Virus record (IMG/VR): IMGVR_UViG_3300021442_000250
Coordinates: 24,031-88,030 of that record
Reading direction: 5' to 3' (one strand)
Length of the DNA stretch: 64,000 nucleotides
DNA from: a virus
Each line of letters opens with the position of its first letter. Within the stretch, counting starts at the first letter, position 1. Positions 36,975 to 46,125 of this stretch are shown here, in pieces. A program made the translations under genes and the position numbers. The notes under the pieces were generated by a model that saw only the letters and a program-made list of their open reading frames with translations, ran no database searches and had not been told where the DNA came from.

Positions 36975-39900
36975 ATGGCATTAGTTTCACCAGGAGTACA
37001 AGTAAGCGTAATAGACGAAAGTTTCTATACACCGGCCGAACCAGGCACGGTGCCAATGATATTTGTGGCAACAGCACAAGATAAAACATCAAGTTCAGGT
37101 ACAGGTACAGCACAAGGTACATTAGCCGCAAACAGTGGTACAGTTTATCTTATGACATCACAAAGAGAATTAGCTGAAACATTTGGTGATCCAATTTTCA
37201 AAAAAGATGCAAATAATAATCCTATACACGCAGGTGAACTTAACGAATACGGTTTACAAGCGGCTTACTCATACTTAGGTGTAGCCAATAGAGCATATGT
37301 AACAAGAGCGGCAATTAATACAGCTGAACTAGAAGCAAGTGCTACAACGGCAACTGCAAATCCTGAATCAGGAACTTACTGGATGGATACTGCAACTACA
37401 AAATATGGTATATTTACTTGGAATAGTAATGCATCATCTACTACAGGTGGTCAAACATTTACAAACATTATTCCAACAGTATTAACTGATACTACACATC
37501 TTTCAGGTGGAGCAGGTTCAATTCCTAAAACTTCATTTGGTGCACAAGGTGATTATGTAGTTAATGCTACAACTACGTACAATGATTTTTACTTCAAAGA
37601 CTATGATAATTCTTGGGTTAATATAGGATCAGCGGCTTGGAAAAAAGCCAATGCTACAGTAACAAGTACAATAGCAAATCCAACAGTTACAAATAGTAAA
37701 ACAATGCTTATTAACAATACTCCAGTAACATCAGGTGGTACAGATGTTGCGGCAGTTGTTACGGCAATTACTGGTAATGTTACAGGAATTACTGCTAGAG
37801 CAGTAGCAGGTAAATTAGAAATTTACAGTGACGGAACAGATGGTTCTTATGCAGATACAGTTGTTATAGCAAACGGTGGTGGTACTCCAGGATTAGAAAT
37901 AGAATTAGGAATTACAGCAAGTACTTACAATATGCCTCAATATAAAGATCAAGCTCATACTAGTGTTCCAGATTTCAAAAATCCAGCAGGTGGAAATGGT
38001 GCTTCAACAGGAAGACCAACAGGTTCTATTTGGCTTAAAACAACAACTCCTAATTTAGGAGCTGATGCAGAAATTAAAAAATTTAATGGTACTACTAAAT
38101 TATGGGAAGATATAACAGCAACTTTACATTCAAGTGGTAACAATGCTATCTACAATTTAGATAGATCTGGTGGCGGAAATAGTCTTGCTGTTGGTACAAT
38201 ATATTTAAATCATAATAATGGTACAACAGAATCAGACCTAAGACCATACAGAAGAGCAAATTCAGGTAACACATCAATTACTTCAAGTGTAATTGCAACG
38301 CAAGTAACAGGCGGTACATACGCATTTAATATTGCTGAATCAATAGTTGGTCAAGATGCAATGTCATCTGCGTCTACTATTTCAGTAACAACTACAGCGG
38401 CTACAACAGATGCTGATATTATTGCGGCAGGAATTAATGGTGCAGGAATGGTTAACGTTAGTGCAACTGTTGACAGTTTAAACAGAGTTGTAATTTCACA
38501 CAATGACGGTGGTGAAATGCATATTACTGATACTGGCGGAGTGTTAGCACTTGCTGGTTTCTCAAGCACAACAACTAATATGGAATATGAGCCAGGTACA
38601 GATGCGGCAACAAATCCTAAACAATGGAGAGCTTCTAACTGGAAAGTATTAACATATACAGCTTCAGCAACGGCTCCTACAGCACTTGCGGCAGATGGTC
38701 AACTTTGGTATTCTTCAATAATTGATTCCGTTGATATAATGGAACACACTGGTTCTAAATGGGATGGATATTTAACTGTAAATGCAGGAACAGATCCAGC
38801 AGGACCACAAGTAAAAGCTACAGCACCTACTACACAATCAGATGACACAGTACTTGTAGCAGGAGATATTTGGATTGATTCATCAGACTTAGAAAATTAT
38901 CCTAAAATTAATAAATGGAATACAACTTCTCTTAAATGGGTTGCAGTAGATAACAGCGATCAAACAACAGAAGATGGAGTAGTATTTGCAGATGCTAGAA
39001 GTTCAACTGCAGGTGCAGATACAACAGATGCTACAATTGTTGCTTTATTAACAAGTGATTATGTAGATACTGATGCTCCAGATCCAGCATTATATCCAAA
39101 AGGAACATTACTAGTCAACTTACGTAGAAGTGGATTTAATGTTAAGAGATTTGCAAGAAATTATGTAGATACTACAGCTAGTAACGTTAGAATGGCTAAC
39201 GCATCAATGAGTGGTTACTATGCTCACAGATGGGTTACAGAATCAGCTAATAATTCAGATGGTTCTGGTGCATTTGGACGACACTCACAAAGAAAAGTTG
39301 TTGTACAATCACTTCAAGCAATGGTTAATAGCAACCAAGATATTAGAGATGATGAATCTAGAATATTCAATTTAGTTGCGGCTCCAGGTTATCCAGAATT
39401 AATTGGAGAACTAGTTAGCTTGAATACTGACAGAGGATTATCAGCATTTATAGTTGGTGATGCTCCATTTAGATTATCTTCAGATTCAACATCATTAAGT
39501 AATTGGGCAACAAACATTAACTCAGCAACTGAAGACAACGACAAAGGTCTTGTAACTTCAAATGATTATCTTGGAGTATTTTATCCATCAGGATTTACAA
39601 GCGATAACTTCGGTAAAAATGTAACTGTTCCAGCAAGTCACATGATGCTTAGAACGATTGCTTTAAGCGATCAAGTTTCTTTCCCATGGTTTGCTCCAGC
39701 AGGAACTAGAAGAGGTACTATTACAAATGCTACTTCAACTGGTTATATTAATAGCGAAGGTGAATTTACTTCATCAGCATTAAATGAAGGTCAAAGAGAT
39801 ACATTATATTCTAATAATGTTAATCCAATTACTTTCATAACAGGTGCAGGTTTAGTTAACTATGGACAAAAAACTAGATCAGGTGCAACATCATCTTTAG

Positions 39901-40217
39901 ACAGAATTAATGTTTCAAGATTAGTAATTTACATTAGAAGTCAATTAAACAAATTGGCTAGACCTTTTGTGTTTGAACCTAATGATAAAATTACAAGAGA
40001 CGAAATTAAAGCTCAAGCAGACAGCCTATTACTTGAATTAGTAGGTAACAGAGCATTATACGACTTCTTAGTAGTGTGTGATGAATCAAATAACACACCT
40101 GCAAGAATAGACAGAAACGAACTTTATTTAGACATAGCAATAGAGCCAGTTAAAGCAGTGGAATTTATATACATTCCATTAAGACTTAAAAATACTGGTG
40201 AAATAGCAGGTTTATAA
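36975..40217 (+). CDS. gp18: Tail sheath protein gp18 with large central insertion
   Basis: The N-terminus (SPGVQVSVIDESFYTP ... VPMIFVATAQDKT ... RELAETFGDP ... NRAYVTRA) and C-terminus (VIYIRSQLNKLARPFVFEPNDKITRDEIKAQADSLLLELVGNRALYDFLVVCDESNNTPARIDRNELYLDIAIEPVKAVEFIYIPL is the region, residues about 985-1070) are classic contractile sheath domains. At 1080 residues it is far larger than T4 gp18 (659). Residues about 125-705 form a Thr/Gly-rich beta region with modules like GSIWLKT ... KLWEDI and GDIWIDSS ... LKWVAV. These probably project from the sheath surface. The late promoter before it has exact T4 consensus. Confidence 0.93.
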   Translation: MALVSPGVQVSVIDESFYTPAEPGTVPMIFVATAQDKTSSSGTGTAQGTLAANSGTVYLMTSQRELAETFGDPIFKKDANNNPIHAGELNEYGLQAAYSYLGVANRAYVTRAAINTAELEASATTATANPESGTYWMDTATTKYGIFTWNSNASSTTGGQTFTNIIPTVLTDTTHLSGGAGSIPKTSFGAQGDYVVNATTTYNDFYFKDYDNSWVNIGSAAWKKANATVTSTIANPTVTNSKTMLINNTPVTSGGTDVAAVVTAITGNVTGITARAVAGKLEIYSDGTDGSYADTVVIANGGGTPGLEIELGITASTYNMPQYKDQAHTSVPDFKNPAGGNGASTGRPTGSIWLKTTTPNLGADAEIKKFNGTTKLWEDITATLHSSGNNAIYNLDRSGGGNSLAVGTIYLNHNNGTTESDLRPYRRANSGNTSITSSVIATQVTGGTYAFNIAESIVGQDAMSSASTISVTTTAATTDADIIAAGINGAGMVNVSATVDSLNRVVISHNDGGEMHITDTGGVLALAGFSSTTTNMEYEPGTDAATNPKQWRASNWKVLTYTASATAPTALAADGQLWYSSIIDSVDIMEHTGSKWDGYLTVNAGTDPAGPQVKATAPTTQSDDTVLVAGDIWIDSSDLENYPKINKWNTTSLKWVAVDNSDQTTEDGVVFADARSSTAGADTTDATIVALLTSDYVDTDAPDPALYPKGTLLVNLRRSGFNVKRFARNYVDTTASNVRMANASMSGYYAHRWVTESANNSDGSGAFGRHSQRKVVVQSLQAMVNSNQDIRDDESRIFNLVAAPGYPELIGELVSLNTDRGLSAFIVGDAPFRLSSDSTSLSNWATNINSATEDNDKGLVTSNDYLGVFYPSGFTSDNFGKNVTVPASHMMLRTIALSDQVSFPWFAPAGTRRGTITNATSTGYINSEGEFTSSALNEGQRDTLYSNNVNPITFITGAGLVNYGQKTRSGATSSLDRINVSRLVIYIRSQLNKLARPFVFEPNDKITRDEIKAQADSLLLELVGNRALYDFLVVCDESNNTPARIDRNELYLDIAIEPVKAVEFIYIPLRLKNTGEIAGL

Positions 40218-40220
40218 TAA

Positions 40221-40228
40221 GATAAATA
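40221..40228 (+). promoter_or_regulatory. T4-type late promoter before gp19 (GATAAATA)
   Basis: GATAAATA begins 4 bp after the gp18 stop and ends 15 bp before the gp19 ATG. TAGGAGA forms the ribosome-binding site in the short leader. Confidence 0.6.
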
Positions 40229-40243
40229 CTATAGGAGAAACAA

Positions 40244-40870
40244 ATGAGTATATCGACACTATCAAAGATCACAGTACCATTGAATTCTAGCCAATCAGCT
40301 AGTAATCAAGGTCTATTGATGCCTTAATTACAATATCGTTTTAGAGTATCATTAGAAAACTTTGGTGTATCAACTCCTACAACTGAACTAACAAAACAAG
40401 TTGTTGATGTTACAAGACCTAATTTAACTTTTGAAAACACAACAATAGATGTTTACAATTCTAAAGTATTTTTAGCAGGTAAACATACTTGGGAACCAAT
40501 TACTTTAACATTAAGAGAAGATGTTGCAAATAACGTTCAAAAATTAGTTGGAGAACAACTACAGAAACAATTTGATTTCTTTGAACAATCTGCGGCGGCT
40601 TCAGGTGCAGATTACAAATTTGTAACTAGAATAGAAGTAACTGATGGTGCAAATGGTGCCAATGTAGTTAATATTTTAGAAACATATGAATTATATGGTT
40701 GCTATGTTCAATCAGCAAACTATAATACTTTAGCATACAACTCTAGTGAACCAGTAACTGTTACGTTAGTAATGCATTATGATAATGCTATACAAACACC
40801 ACAAGGTACAGGAATAGGTACGTCAGTGGGCAGAACAGTTAATACTTTAATCACTGGTGGCGGTGCATAA
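40244..40870 (+). pseudogene. gp19: Tail tube protein gp19 with an in-frame TAA at codon 28
   Basis: Conceptual translation gives a 208-codon protein that matches T4-like phage tube proteins throughout: MSISTLSKITVPL ... NQGLLMP, then a TAA (40325-40327), then LQYRFRVSLENFGVSTPTTELTKQ and on to a normal TAA at 40868. Similar phage proteins, as I recall them, carry Lys at the interrupted codon, so one A-to-T change would explain it. There is no frameshift and no in-frame ATG, GTG or TTG soon after the stop that could restart the tube domain. gp19 forms the tail tube and is essential. Sequencing error, a dead genome or stop readthrough are all possible. Other genes here end normally at TAA, which argues against code reassignment. 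Confidence 0.85.
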
Positions 40871-40900
40871 TAACAAAATTTAAAATTCCACTAATAGAGG

Positions 40901-40921
40901 AGGCGCTATGGCGCCTTTTTT
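40901..40921 (+). terminator. Rho-independent terminator after gp19
   Basis: AGGCGC-TATG-GCGCCT is a perfect 6-bp GC-rich stem (40901-40916) with a 4-base loop, followed directly by a T-run. It is the clearest terminator in the window and separates gp18-gp19 from the next late gene. Confidence 0.85.
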
Positions 40922-40945
40922 ATTCTCTGCCCTGTTTTTCTACTC

Positions 40946-40953
40946 GATAAATA
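40946..40953 (+). promoter_or_regulatory. T4-type late promoter abutting the 40960 gene (GATAAATA)
   Basis: GATAAATA ends 6 bp before the ATG at 40960. T4 late geometry would place the transcription start at 40959, leaving no room for a Shine-Dalgarno sequence. Confidence 0.55.
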
Positions 40954-40959
40954 CTGTAT

Positions 40960-42108
40960 ATGGCAAATTTACTAAACGGATTTTTGGATAACTTAAAAAG
41001 CGGTGTCCTGTCACCAAAAGGTAATCTTGGTGATTTCGCTCACGCGGCTAGATTATATGTAGACGATAGTTTTAGACTTGCTCCAAAAGTAAAATTTTTA
41101 TATCACGTAACATTTAATTTAAATAAGAATATTCCAATAGCAAATCCTCCAATATGGAAACACGGAACAGAATTGAATATGTTAGTAAAAGGTGTTGAAT
41201 TACCTAAATATTCTATTGATACAGACACAGTTTTTGCATATAATAAAAAAAGAAAAATTCACAAAAAAATTCAATATGATCCTATAAACGTTGTATTCCA
41301 TGATGACAATTATGGTGTAACAACTGCATTATGGGAATGCTATTTTAGATATTATTTTAAAGATGGTAATTATGGAGCTCTTAATACTATGGGGCATCCT
41401 GATGCAGGTATACCTAGAGAATTTAATAGAACACAAGGAGGTCCATTTAATAGAGGAAATTCTTATTTGTCATCCACACATAATAGATATAGATTTGGTT
41501 TAGATGCAGGATCTTATGAACCATTTTTTCATAGTATTCAAATATATCAAATGGCTAGAAAAACATTTACTTGTTTTACATTAGTTAATCCTATAATTTC
41601 TAGTTGGACACATGATTCACTTCAAAATGGAGAATCAGGTCCATTAACAAATATGATGGGCATAGAATATGAAACTGTATTTTATAGCAGAGGTAAAGTA
41701 GTTCAAGGTAGTGCACCTAAAGGATTTGCTTTAGAACATTACGATAAAACTCCAAGTCCTAATTCATTAAGTGGTGGCGGAACTACAAGTGTATTTGGTC
41801 AAGGAGGAATATTAAGTGGATTATTTAATGACGGTACAGGACCTAACACATACATAGGCAGTCAATTAGGTGCAGGTGGAGGTAAAATGACTTTAGGAAC
41901 TATTATAAGAACTGCTAATAGAATTAAAAATGCTAAAAATTTATCTAAAGGTGGATTAATGCAAGAAGGTTTTAATATACTAACAGGTGCAATTGGAAAA
42001 ATAGGTGGTACATCTGATTCTTCTTATGGTGTTGCTAATACTGTTATTGGTAGATCAGTACAAAATGTTAGAGGTGGAATAGTTAAAGCAATTAAAGGAT
42101 TAAAATAA
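40960..42108 (+). CDS. Tube-fold-like baseplate/tail protein (possibly gp54-like)
   Basis: The 382-residue protein has a central segment LNMLVKGVELPKYSIDTDTVFAYNKKRKIHKKIQYDPINVVFHDDNYGVTTALWECYFRYYF. Its pattern of K-x-x-x-LPK-x-x-x-x-T ... YDP-I-x-x-x-F-x-D is that of tail-tube-fold proteins such as gp19 and the tube initiator gp54. The C-terminal 100 residues are Gly-rich and low in structure. I recall homologues next to gp19/gp4 in marine T4-like phages. A baseplate-tube junction or tube-initiator role is inferred, not shown. Confidence 0.6.
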   Translation: MANLLNGFLDNLKSGVLSPKGNLGDFAHAARLYVDDSFRLAPKVKFLYHVTFNLNKNIPIANPPIWKHGTELNMLVKGVELPKYSIDTDTVFAYNKKRKIHKKIQYDPINVVFHDDNYGVTTALWECYFRYYFKDGNYGALNTMGHPDAGIPREFNRTQGGPFNRGNSYLSSTHNRYRFGLDAGSYEPFFHSIQIYQMARKTFTCFTLVNPIISSWTHDSLQNGESGPLTNMMGIEYETVFYSRGKVVQGSAPKGFALEHYDKTPSPNSLSGGGTTSVFGQGGILSGLFNDGTGPNTYIGSQLGAGGGKMTLGTIIRTANRIKNAKNLSKGGLMQEGFNILTGAIGKIGGTSDSSYGVANTVIGRSVQNVRGGIVKAIKGLK

Positions 42109-42109
42109 T

Positions 42110-42478
42110 ATGTCACAAAATATACCAAGTACTACTGAAAATAATTCAGAAACTTCAGTAAAACAATTTTTTAATAAATTTTTTACAGAGACTATAACAT
42201 TTCCTAGTAATCAAGTAGATGCAGTTGTAGGATTTTTTGAATCTAAAGGATTTGATAAAGTTGCTAGTATAAGCACAGCTACAATTTTATTGCAACAAGC
42301 AAAAATAGATAATGTAAATGTATTTCAATTAATTGATACATTAAAAGGATTAGAAACAGCTAGATTAAGTTACATGGTAACAGAAGTATTAAATCATAAT
42401 AGATCAAAAATTTCATCTTTAGGTTATAAAATAACCGATTCAAACGAGGCCACTCAAAAAAGAAATATAGTGGTATAG
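42110..42478 (+). CDS. Conserved T4-like marine phage protein, function unknown
   Basis: The 122-residue, mostly helical protein contains FFTETITFPSNQVDAVVGFFESKGFDKVASISTATILLQQAKIDNVNVFQLIDTLKGL and ends KRNIVV. I recall near-identical arrangements in cyanophage virion gene clusters, where it is a presumed structural or assembly protein. It starts 1 bp after the preceding stop and ends 3 bp before gp4, so it is part of a coupled late operon. Confidence 0.7.
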   Translation: MSQNIPSTTENNSETSVKQFFNKFFTETITFPSNQVDAVVGFFESKGFDKVASISTATILLQQAKIDNVNVFQLIDTLKGLETARLSYMVTEVLNHNRSKISSLGYKITDSNEATQKRNIVV

Positions 42479-42481
42479 TCC

Positions 42482-42919
42482 ATGAAGCGTTATCTAAGTG
42501 GCAAATTCAATCCTAAAAATCCTGGCAAATACATAGGTAATAGATCTCCTTTATATAGATCAAGTTGGGAATTCGCTTTCATGAGATTCTGTGATGAAAG
42601 TCCTAGTATTAGTAAATGGGCCAATGAAGCAATTAAAATTCCTTACAAACACCCTTTCACAGGAAAGTTTTCAATTTATGTTCCTGATTTCTTTATAGCA
42701 TACACAGATAAAAAAGGAAAAAGCCACGCAGAAGTTATAGAAATTAAACCTGAAAATCAAACTAAAAAAGAAAGTTTAGGTGAAAGCAAAGCTAATAAAA
42801 TACACTATGTCATCAATCAAGCCAAATGGCATTCCGCTATAGCATGGTGTAAAAACAAAGGTTTTAGATTTAGAGTTGTTAATGAGAAAGACCTTTTCCA
42901 TACTGGAAGACGCGGATAA
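42482..42919 (+). CDS. gp4: Head completion protein gp4
   Basis: The 145-residue basic protein begins MKRYLSGKFNPKNPGKYIG and has YRSSWEFAFMRFCDESPSISKWANEAIKIPY, then YVPDFFIAYTDKKGKSHAEVIEIKPENQ. These are the diagnostic parts of T4 gp4 (gp50/65, about 150 residues), which finishes heads after DNA packaging. The E ... PDF ... E-x-K arrangement is that of a TnsA/restriction-like nuclease fold, so gp4 may trim or bind DNA ends. Confidence 0.88.
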   Translation: MKRYLSGKFNPKNPGKYIGNRSPLYRSSWEFAFMRFCDESPSISKWANEAIKIPYKHPFTGKFSIYVPDFFIAYTDKKGKSHAEVIEIKPENQTKKESLGESKANKIHYVINQAKWHSAIAWCKNKGFRFRVVNEKDLFHTGRRG

Positions 42920-42926
42920 AATTCTA

Positions 42927-42934
42927 AATAAATA
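42927..42934 (+). promoter_or_regulatory. T4-type late promoter before gp16 (AATAAATA)
   Basis: AATAAATA differs from TATAAATA in its first base and lies 15 bp before the gp16 ATG at 42950. Confidence 0.4.
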
Positions 42935-42949
42935 TAGTAACATATAATT

Positions 42950-43459
42950 ATGACCAAAAAATTAGAAGAATTATTGGATTTGCCTGAATCTAAAGAAATA
43001 GTAGATGAAGAAAAAGCTAAAGAAGAAGAAAAAGCTGACATTAAAAAAGTAAAAATTGAAGACCACGAATCTACTAAAAGGAACATAGCAGAATTAGACA
43101 AAATAACATCCGCTTTACCTCAAGTAAAAGGACTAGGAGATATGACTGATACAGAGGTAAATGATATTAGTTCTAGAGCCATTGATGCATATGAAGATTT
43201 AATGGACTTAGGTATGAACGTAGAAAGTAGATATTCCTCTAGAGTATTTGAAGTAGCAGGACAAATGCTTAAAACAGCCCTAGATGCCAGGGTAGCTAAA
43301 ATAGATAAGAAGCTTAAAATGGTTGATTTACAGTTAAAGAAACAAAAACAAGACTCTAAACAGGGTGTTGATGACACTACTAACATAGTACAGGGCGAAG
43401 GATATGTCATTACTGACCGGAACAGTTTACTCGAGAAGTTGAAGAAACTGGCTAAATAA
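42950..43459 (+). CDS. gp16: Small terminase subunit gp16
   Basis: The 169-residue protein is acidic at the N-terminus (LEELLDLPESKEIVDEEKAKEEEK) and coiled-coil-like in its second half: DLMDLGMNVESRYSSRVFEVAGQMLKTALDARVAKIDKKLKMVDLQLKKQK. This is the typical T4-like gp16 core, which forms rings that recognise DNA and regulate gp17. T4 gp16 has 164 residues. Its stop overlaps the next ATG as TAATG. Unlike T4, two other genes separate it from gp17. Confidence 0.85.
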   Translation: MTKKLEELLDLPESKEIVDEEKAKEEEKADIKKVKIEDHESTKRNIAELDKITSALPQVKGLGDMTDTEVNDISSRAIDAYEDLMDLGMNVESRYSSRVFEVAGQMLKTALDARVAKIDKKLKMVDLQLKKQKQDSKQGVDDTTNIVQGEGYVITDRNSLLEKLKKLAK

Positions 43460-44013
43460 TGCATATGAGCAAAAGTTTTAAAGAATATCTAGCTGAAAGT
43501 AAAAGAACTTACAATTTTAAAGTAGGTCTAGCAGGTGATCTTGCAGAAGGTACTGTTGACAAACTTGAATCAGCTATGCAGAAATACAGTGTAGTTAAAA
43601 TGAGTAATGGCAAAAAAACGCCTATTCAGAAAAAAGCATTAGATTTTCCTGCATTAGAAAATACAGAAGTTACATATTTTGATATTGAAGTTGAATATCC
43701 AACAACTACTTCTGTACTTGAAGAATATTTAAAACATACATTAGGTTTAGCTGAAAATCATATAGTAGTTAGAAAACCTGGTGACCCTTTAGTTGCTCAA
43801 CAAGAAGAGCCAAAAGCAGGTGACGGAAAAGCTAATTTAGAAAGTGAATATCCTAAAGCTGATCCTAAAGCACAACAAACAGTAGGCAGTTCTAGAGTAA
43901 TGGAATTACTTAAAGATTTAGAAAAAGCTAGAAAAGAAAGACCTAAAGAAGACGCGGCGGATGCCATTAAAGATATTAAGGCTCCTAAAGATGCAAAGAT
44001 AATGGAGAGATAA
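43459..44013 (+). CDS. Head-associated protein with capsid-targeting-like N-terminus, function unknown
   Basis: The 184-residue protein starts MHMSKSFKEYLAES; an ATG at 43465 would give MSKSFKEYLAES. That closely resembles the capsid-targeting sequence of T4 internal proteins (MKTYQEFIAEA in IPIII), which ends in an L/I-x-E site for the gp21 prohead protease. The next 100 residues form an alpha/beta domain (YNFKVGLAGDLAEGTVDKLESAMQKYSVV ... VTYFDIEVEYPTTTSVLEEYLKHTLGL). The C-terminus is charged and disordered. It sits between gp16 and gp17. An internal head or prohead-core role is inferred. Confidence 0.65.
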   Translation: MHMSKSFKEYLAESKRTYNFKVGLAGDLAEGTVDKLESAMQKYSVVKMSNGKKTPIQKKALDFPALENTEVTYFDIEVEYPTTTSVLEEYLKHTLGLAENHIVVRKPGDPLVAQQEEPKAGDGKANLESEYPKADPKAQQTVGSSRVMELLKDLEKARKERPKEDAADAIKDIKAPKDAKIMER

Positions 44014-44016
44014 AAA

Positions 44017-44487
44017 ATGGATATTAGAGATTTTATAGGTAAAGTAAACAAGATTCAAAGCAAAGAAGAAAACAGAAAAGAAGCTAATAAAGAAACGATA
44101 AAAGAGTCAGTTCAGTTTTCTATGGTTGGTGACAATCTTGGTGACATTCAAAACTTTTTACAAATTTTTAAAAACGCAGGAGTAGAAGCACCAAAAATGG
44201 ATGCCGCTACTACTACACAAGACGTAGAAGATATAGTTCAACCTGAAACAGATGCTACTGAAGATAAAATTCCAGGAGATAATGAAACTAATTCACCTCA
44301 TCCAGAAGTTAAAGATACAAACTTTATGACAAAGGATATCGCAGGTGGTATTAATAAAGCTAAAAAGACTTATCCAAAAGTTTCATCTGGAGACAATCCA
44401 ATGGCTATGGAACAAGAAACTGTTGATTTTGTTGCAAAAGTTAAAGAAGATATAGCAAGTCAATACAAAGAATACAAAGCAAAGTAG
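44017..44487 (+). CDS. Small acidic protein of unknown function between terminase subunits
   Basis: The 156-residue protein has a helical N-terminus (MDIRDFIGKVNKIQSKEENRK), a hydrophobic segment FSMVGDNLGDIQNFLQIFKNAGV, an acidic low-complexity middle (VEDIVQPETDATEDKIPGDNE) and a helical end. It begins 3 bp after the preceding gene. I do not recognise a family. Its composition and placement between gp16 and gp17 would suit a head or packaging accessory protein. Confidence 0.6.
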   Translation: MDIRDFIGKVNKIQSKEENRKEANKETIKESVQFSMVGDNLGDIQNFLQIFKNAGVEAPKMDAATTTQDVEDIVQPETDATEDKIPGDNETNSPHPEVKDTNFMTKDIAGGINKAKKTYPKVSSGDNPMAMEQETVDFVAKVKEDIASQYKEYKAK

Positions 44488-44519
44488 TTTTCAAAACATA
44501 TTCCACCCCCCAGTTTACT

Positions 44520-44527
44520 ACTAAATA
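44520..44527 (+). promoter_or_regulatory. Possible late promoter abutting gp17 (ACTAAATA)
   Basis: ACTAAATA has two mismatches to TATAAATA and ends 5 bp before the gp17 ATG. It is weaker than the other candidates and is listed because of the recurring spacing. Confidence 0.3.
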
Positions 44528-44532
44528 TTAGT

Positions 44533-46125
44533 ATGTCAATGAAAAGTTTAGATGGTGTATTAACCAAAAAAGCACACCTTAAGGAAAAATTTACAGAAAA
44601 ACAACTAGCAGATCTCACTGAATGTACAGATCCAGAGCAAGGGTTTAGACATTTTGCTAAAAATTATTTTCATATTCAACATCCAGTAAAAGGTAAATTA
44701 CTATTCGTACCTTATGAATACCAAGATAGACTTTTAACAAGTTATCATAATTTTAGATTTAATATTAATATGCTACCGCGACAAAGTGGTAAAACTACTT
44801 CAGCCGCTTGTTATCTATTGTGGTATGCTATGTTTCATCCAGATCAAGTTATATTAATAGCCGCACATAAATTTGCAGGCGCTCAAGAAATTATGCAACG
44901 TATTCGTTATGGATATGAATTATGTCCTGATCATATTAGAGCAGGTGTAATAAATTATAACAAAGGTTCTATGGAATTTGAAAATGGAAGTAGAATAGTT
45001 AGCACAACAACAACTACAAATACTGGAAGAGGTATGGCAATATCATTATTATATTGTGATGAGTTTGCTTTCGTAAATGCCAATATAGCTAGAGAATTTT
45101 GGACTTCTATTTCACCAACATTAGCAACAGGAGGTAAAGCAATAGTTACATCAACTCCTAATTCAGATGAAGATATGTTTGCAACTTTATGGAAACAATC
45201 TCAAGATAAATTTGATGAACATGGTAATGAAGCAGAACTTGGGGCAAATGGTTTTCATGGTTATACTTGTATGTGGAATGAACATCCGGATCGTGATGAA
45301 GAATGGAAACAACAAGAATTAGTTAGAATAGGAGAAGAAAGATTTAGACGAGAATATGGTTGTGAATTTTTAGTTTATGAAGAAACTTTAATTAATAGTA
45401 TTTTCTTATCAACGTTAGAAGGAAAAGAACCTATATTGAATATGGGACAAACACGTTGGTATGAAAAAATTAATTCAGAAAGTATTTACGTAATAGCATT
45501 AGATCCTGCAATGGGTACCGGTGGTGACAATGCCGCAATCCAAGTTTATGAATTACCTAGTTACAAACAAGTCGGCGAATGGAAACATAATATGACTGGT
45601 ATACCACAACAAGTTAGAATTCTAAAAGACATTTCAACTTATATAAAAGATGAATCAAGAAATCCTAATGGTTCAAATATATATTGGAGTGTAGAAAATA
45701 ATACAATAGGAGAGTCAGCATTGTTAGTAATTCAAGACTTTGGTGAGGACACTATACCTGGTATGTTTGTAAATGAGCCTATTAGAAAAGGTCATATTAG
45801 AAAATTTAGAAAAGGATTTAATACAACACACAAAACTAAAATAAGTGCCTGTGCAAGATTAAAATCTATGATAGAAAGAAACAAAATGACAGTTCATAGT
45901 AAACCACTAATTAGTGAACTTAAATCTTATATAGCATCAGGTTCCTCTTATAGAGCTAAAACGGGTGAACATGATGACCTAGTTAGTGCATCTTTATTAG
46001 CTATGAGAATTATACAAGTATTAAAGGATTGGGATCCTAAAGTATATACGTCATTTAGCCAGGCAGACGAGGATACAACAGAAAGAGTTATACCACTGCC
46101 GGTGTTCGCAAGTTACACAGGTTGA
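44533..46125 (+). CDS. gp17: Large terminase subunit gp17
   Basis: The 530-residue packaging motor has an N-terminal ATPase with Walker A LPRQSGKTT (81-89), Walker B LLYCDE (172-177) and the STTTTT coupling region. The C-terminal RNase-H-like nuclease shows D324 in ALDPAMGTGGD, E388 in SVENN and D481/D482 in HDDLV, corresponding to the T4 triad D401, E458 and D542. All key residues are present. It is shorter than T4 gp17 (610). No Shine-Dalgarno lies upstream of the ATG. Confidence 0.95.
   Translation: MSMKSLDGVLTKKAHLKEKFTEKQLADLTECTDPEQGFRHFAKNYFHIQHPVKGKLLFVPYEYQDRLLTSYHNFRFNINMLPRQSGKTTSAACYLLWYAMFHPDQVILIAAHKFAGAQEIMQRIRYGYELCPDHIRAGVINYNKGSMEFENGSRIVSTTTTTNTGRGMAISLLYCDEFAFVNANIAREFWTSISPTLATGGKAIVTSTPNSDEDMFATLWKQSQDKFDEHGNEAELGANGFHGYTCMWNEHPDRDEEWKQQELVRIGEERFRREYGCEFLVYEETLINSIFLSTLEGKEPILNMGQTRWYEKINSESIYVIALDPAMGTGGDNAAIQVYELPSYKQVGEWKHNMTGIPQQVRILKDISTYIKDESRNPNGSNIYWSVENNTIGESALLVIQDFGEDTIPGMFVNEPIRKGHIRKFRKGFNTTHKTKISACARLKSMIERNKMTVHSKPLISELKSYIASGSSYRAKTGEHDDLVSASLLAMRIIQVLKDWDPKVYTSFSQADEDTTERVIPLPVFASYTG

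Noticed and set aside
40325-40327. TAA reassigned to an amino acid in this phage
   Set aside because: Many genes here end at TAA exactly where the next gene starts (TAATG overlaps), so TAA works as a stop.
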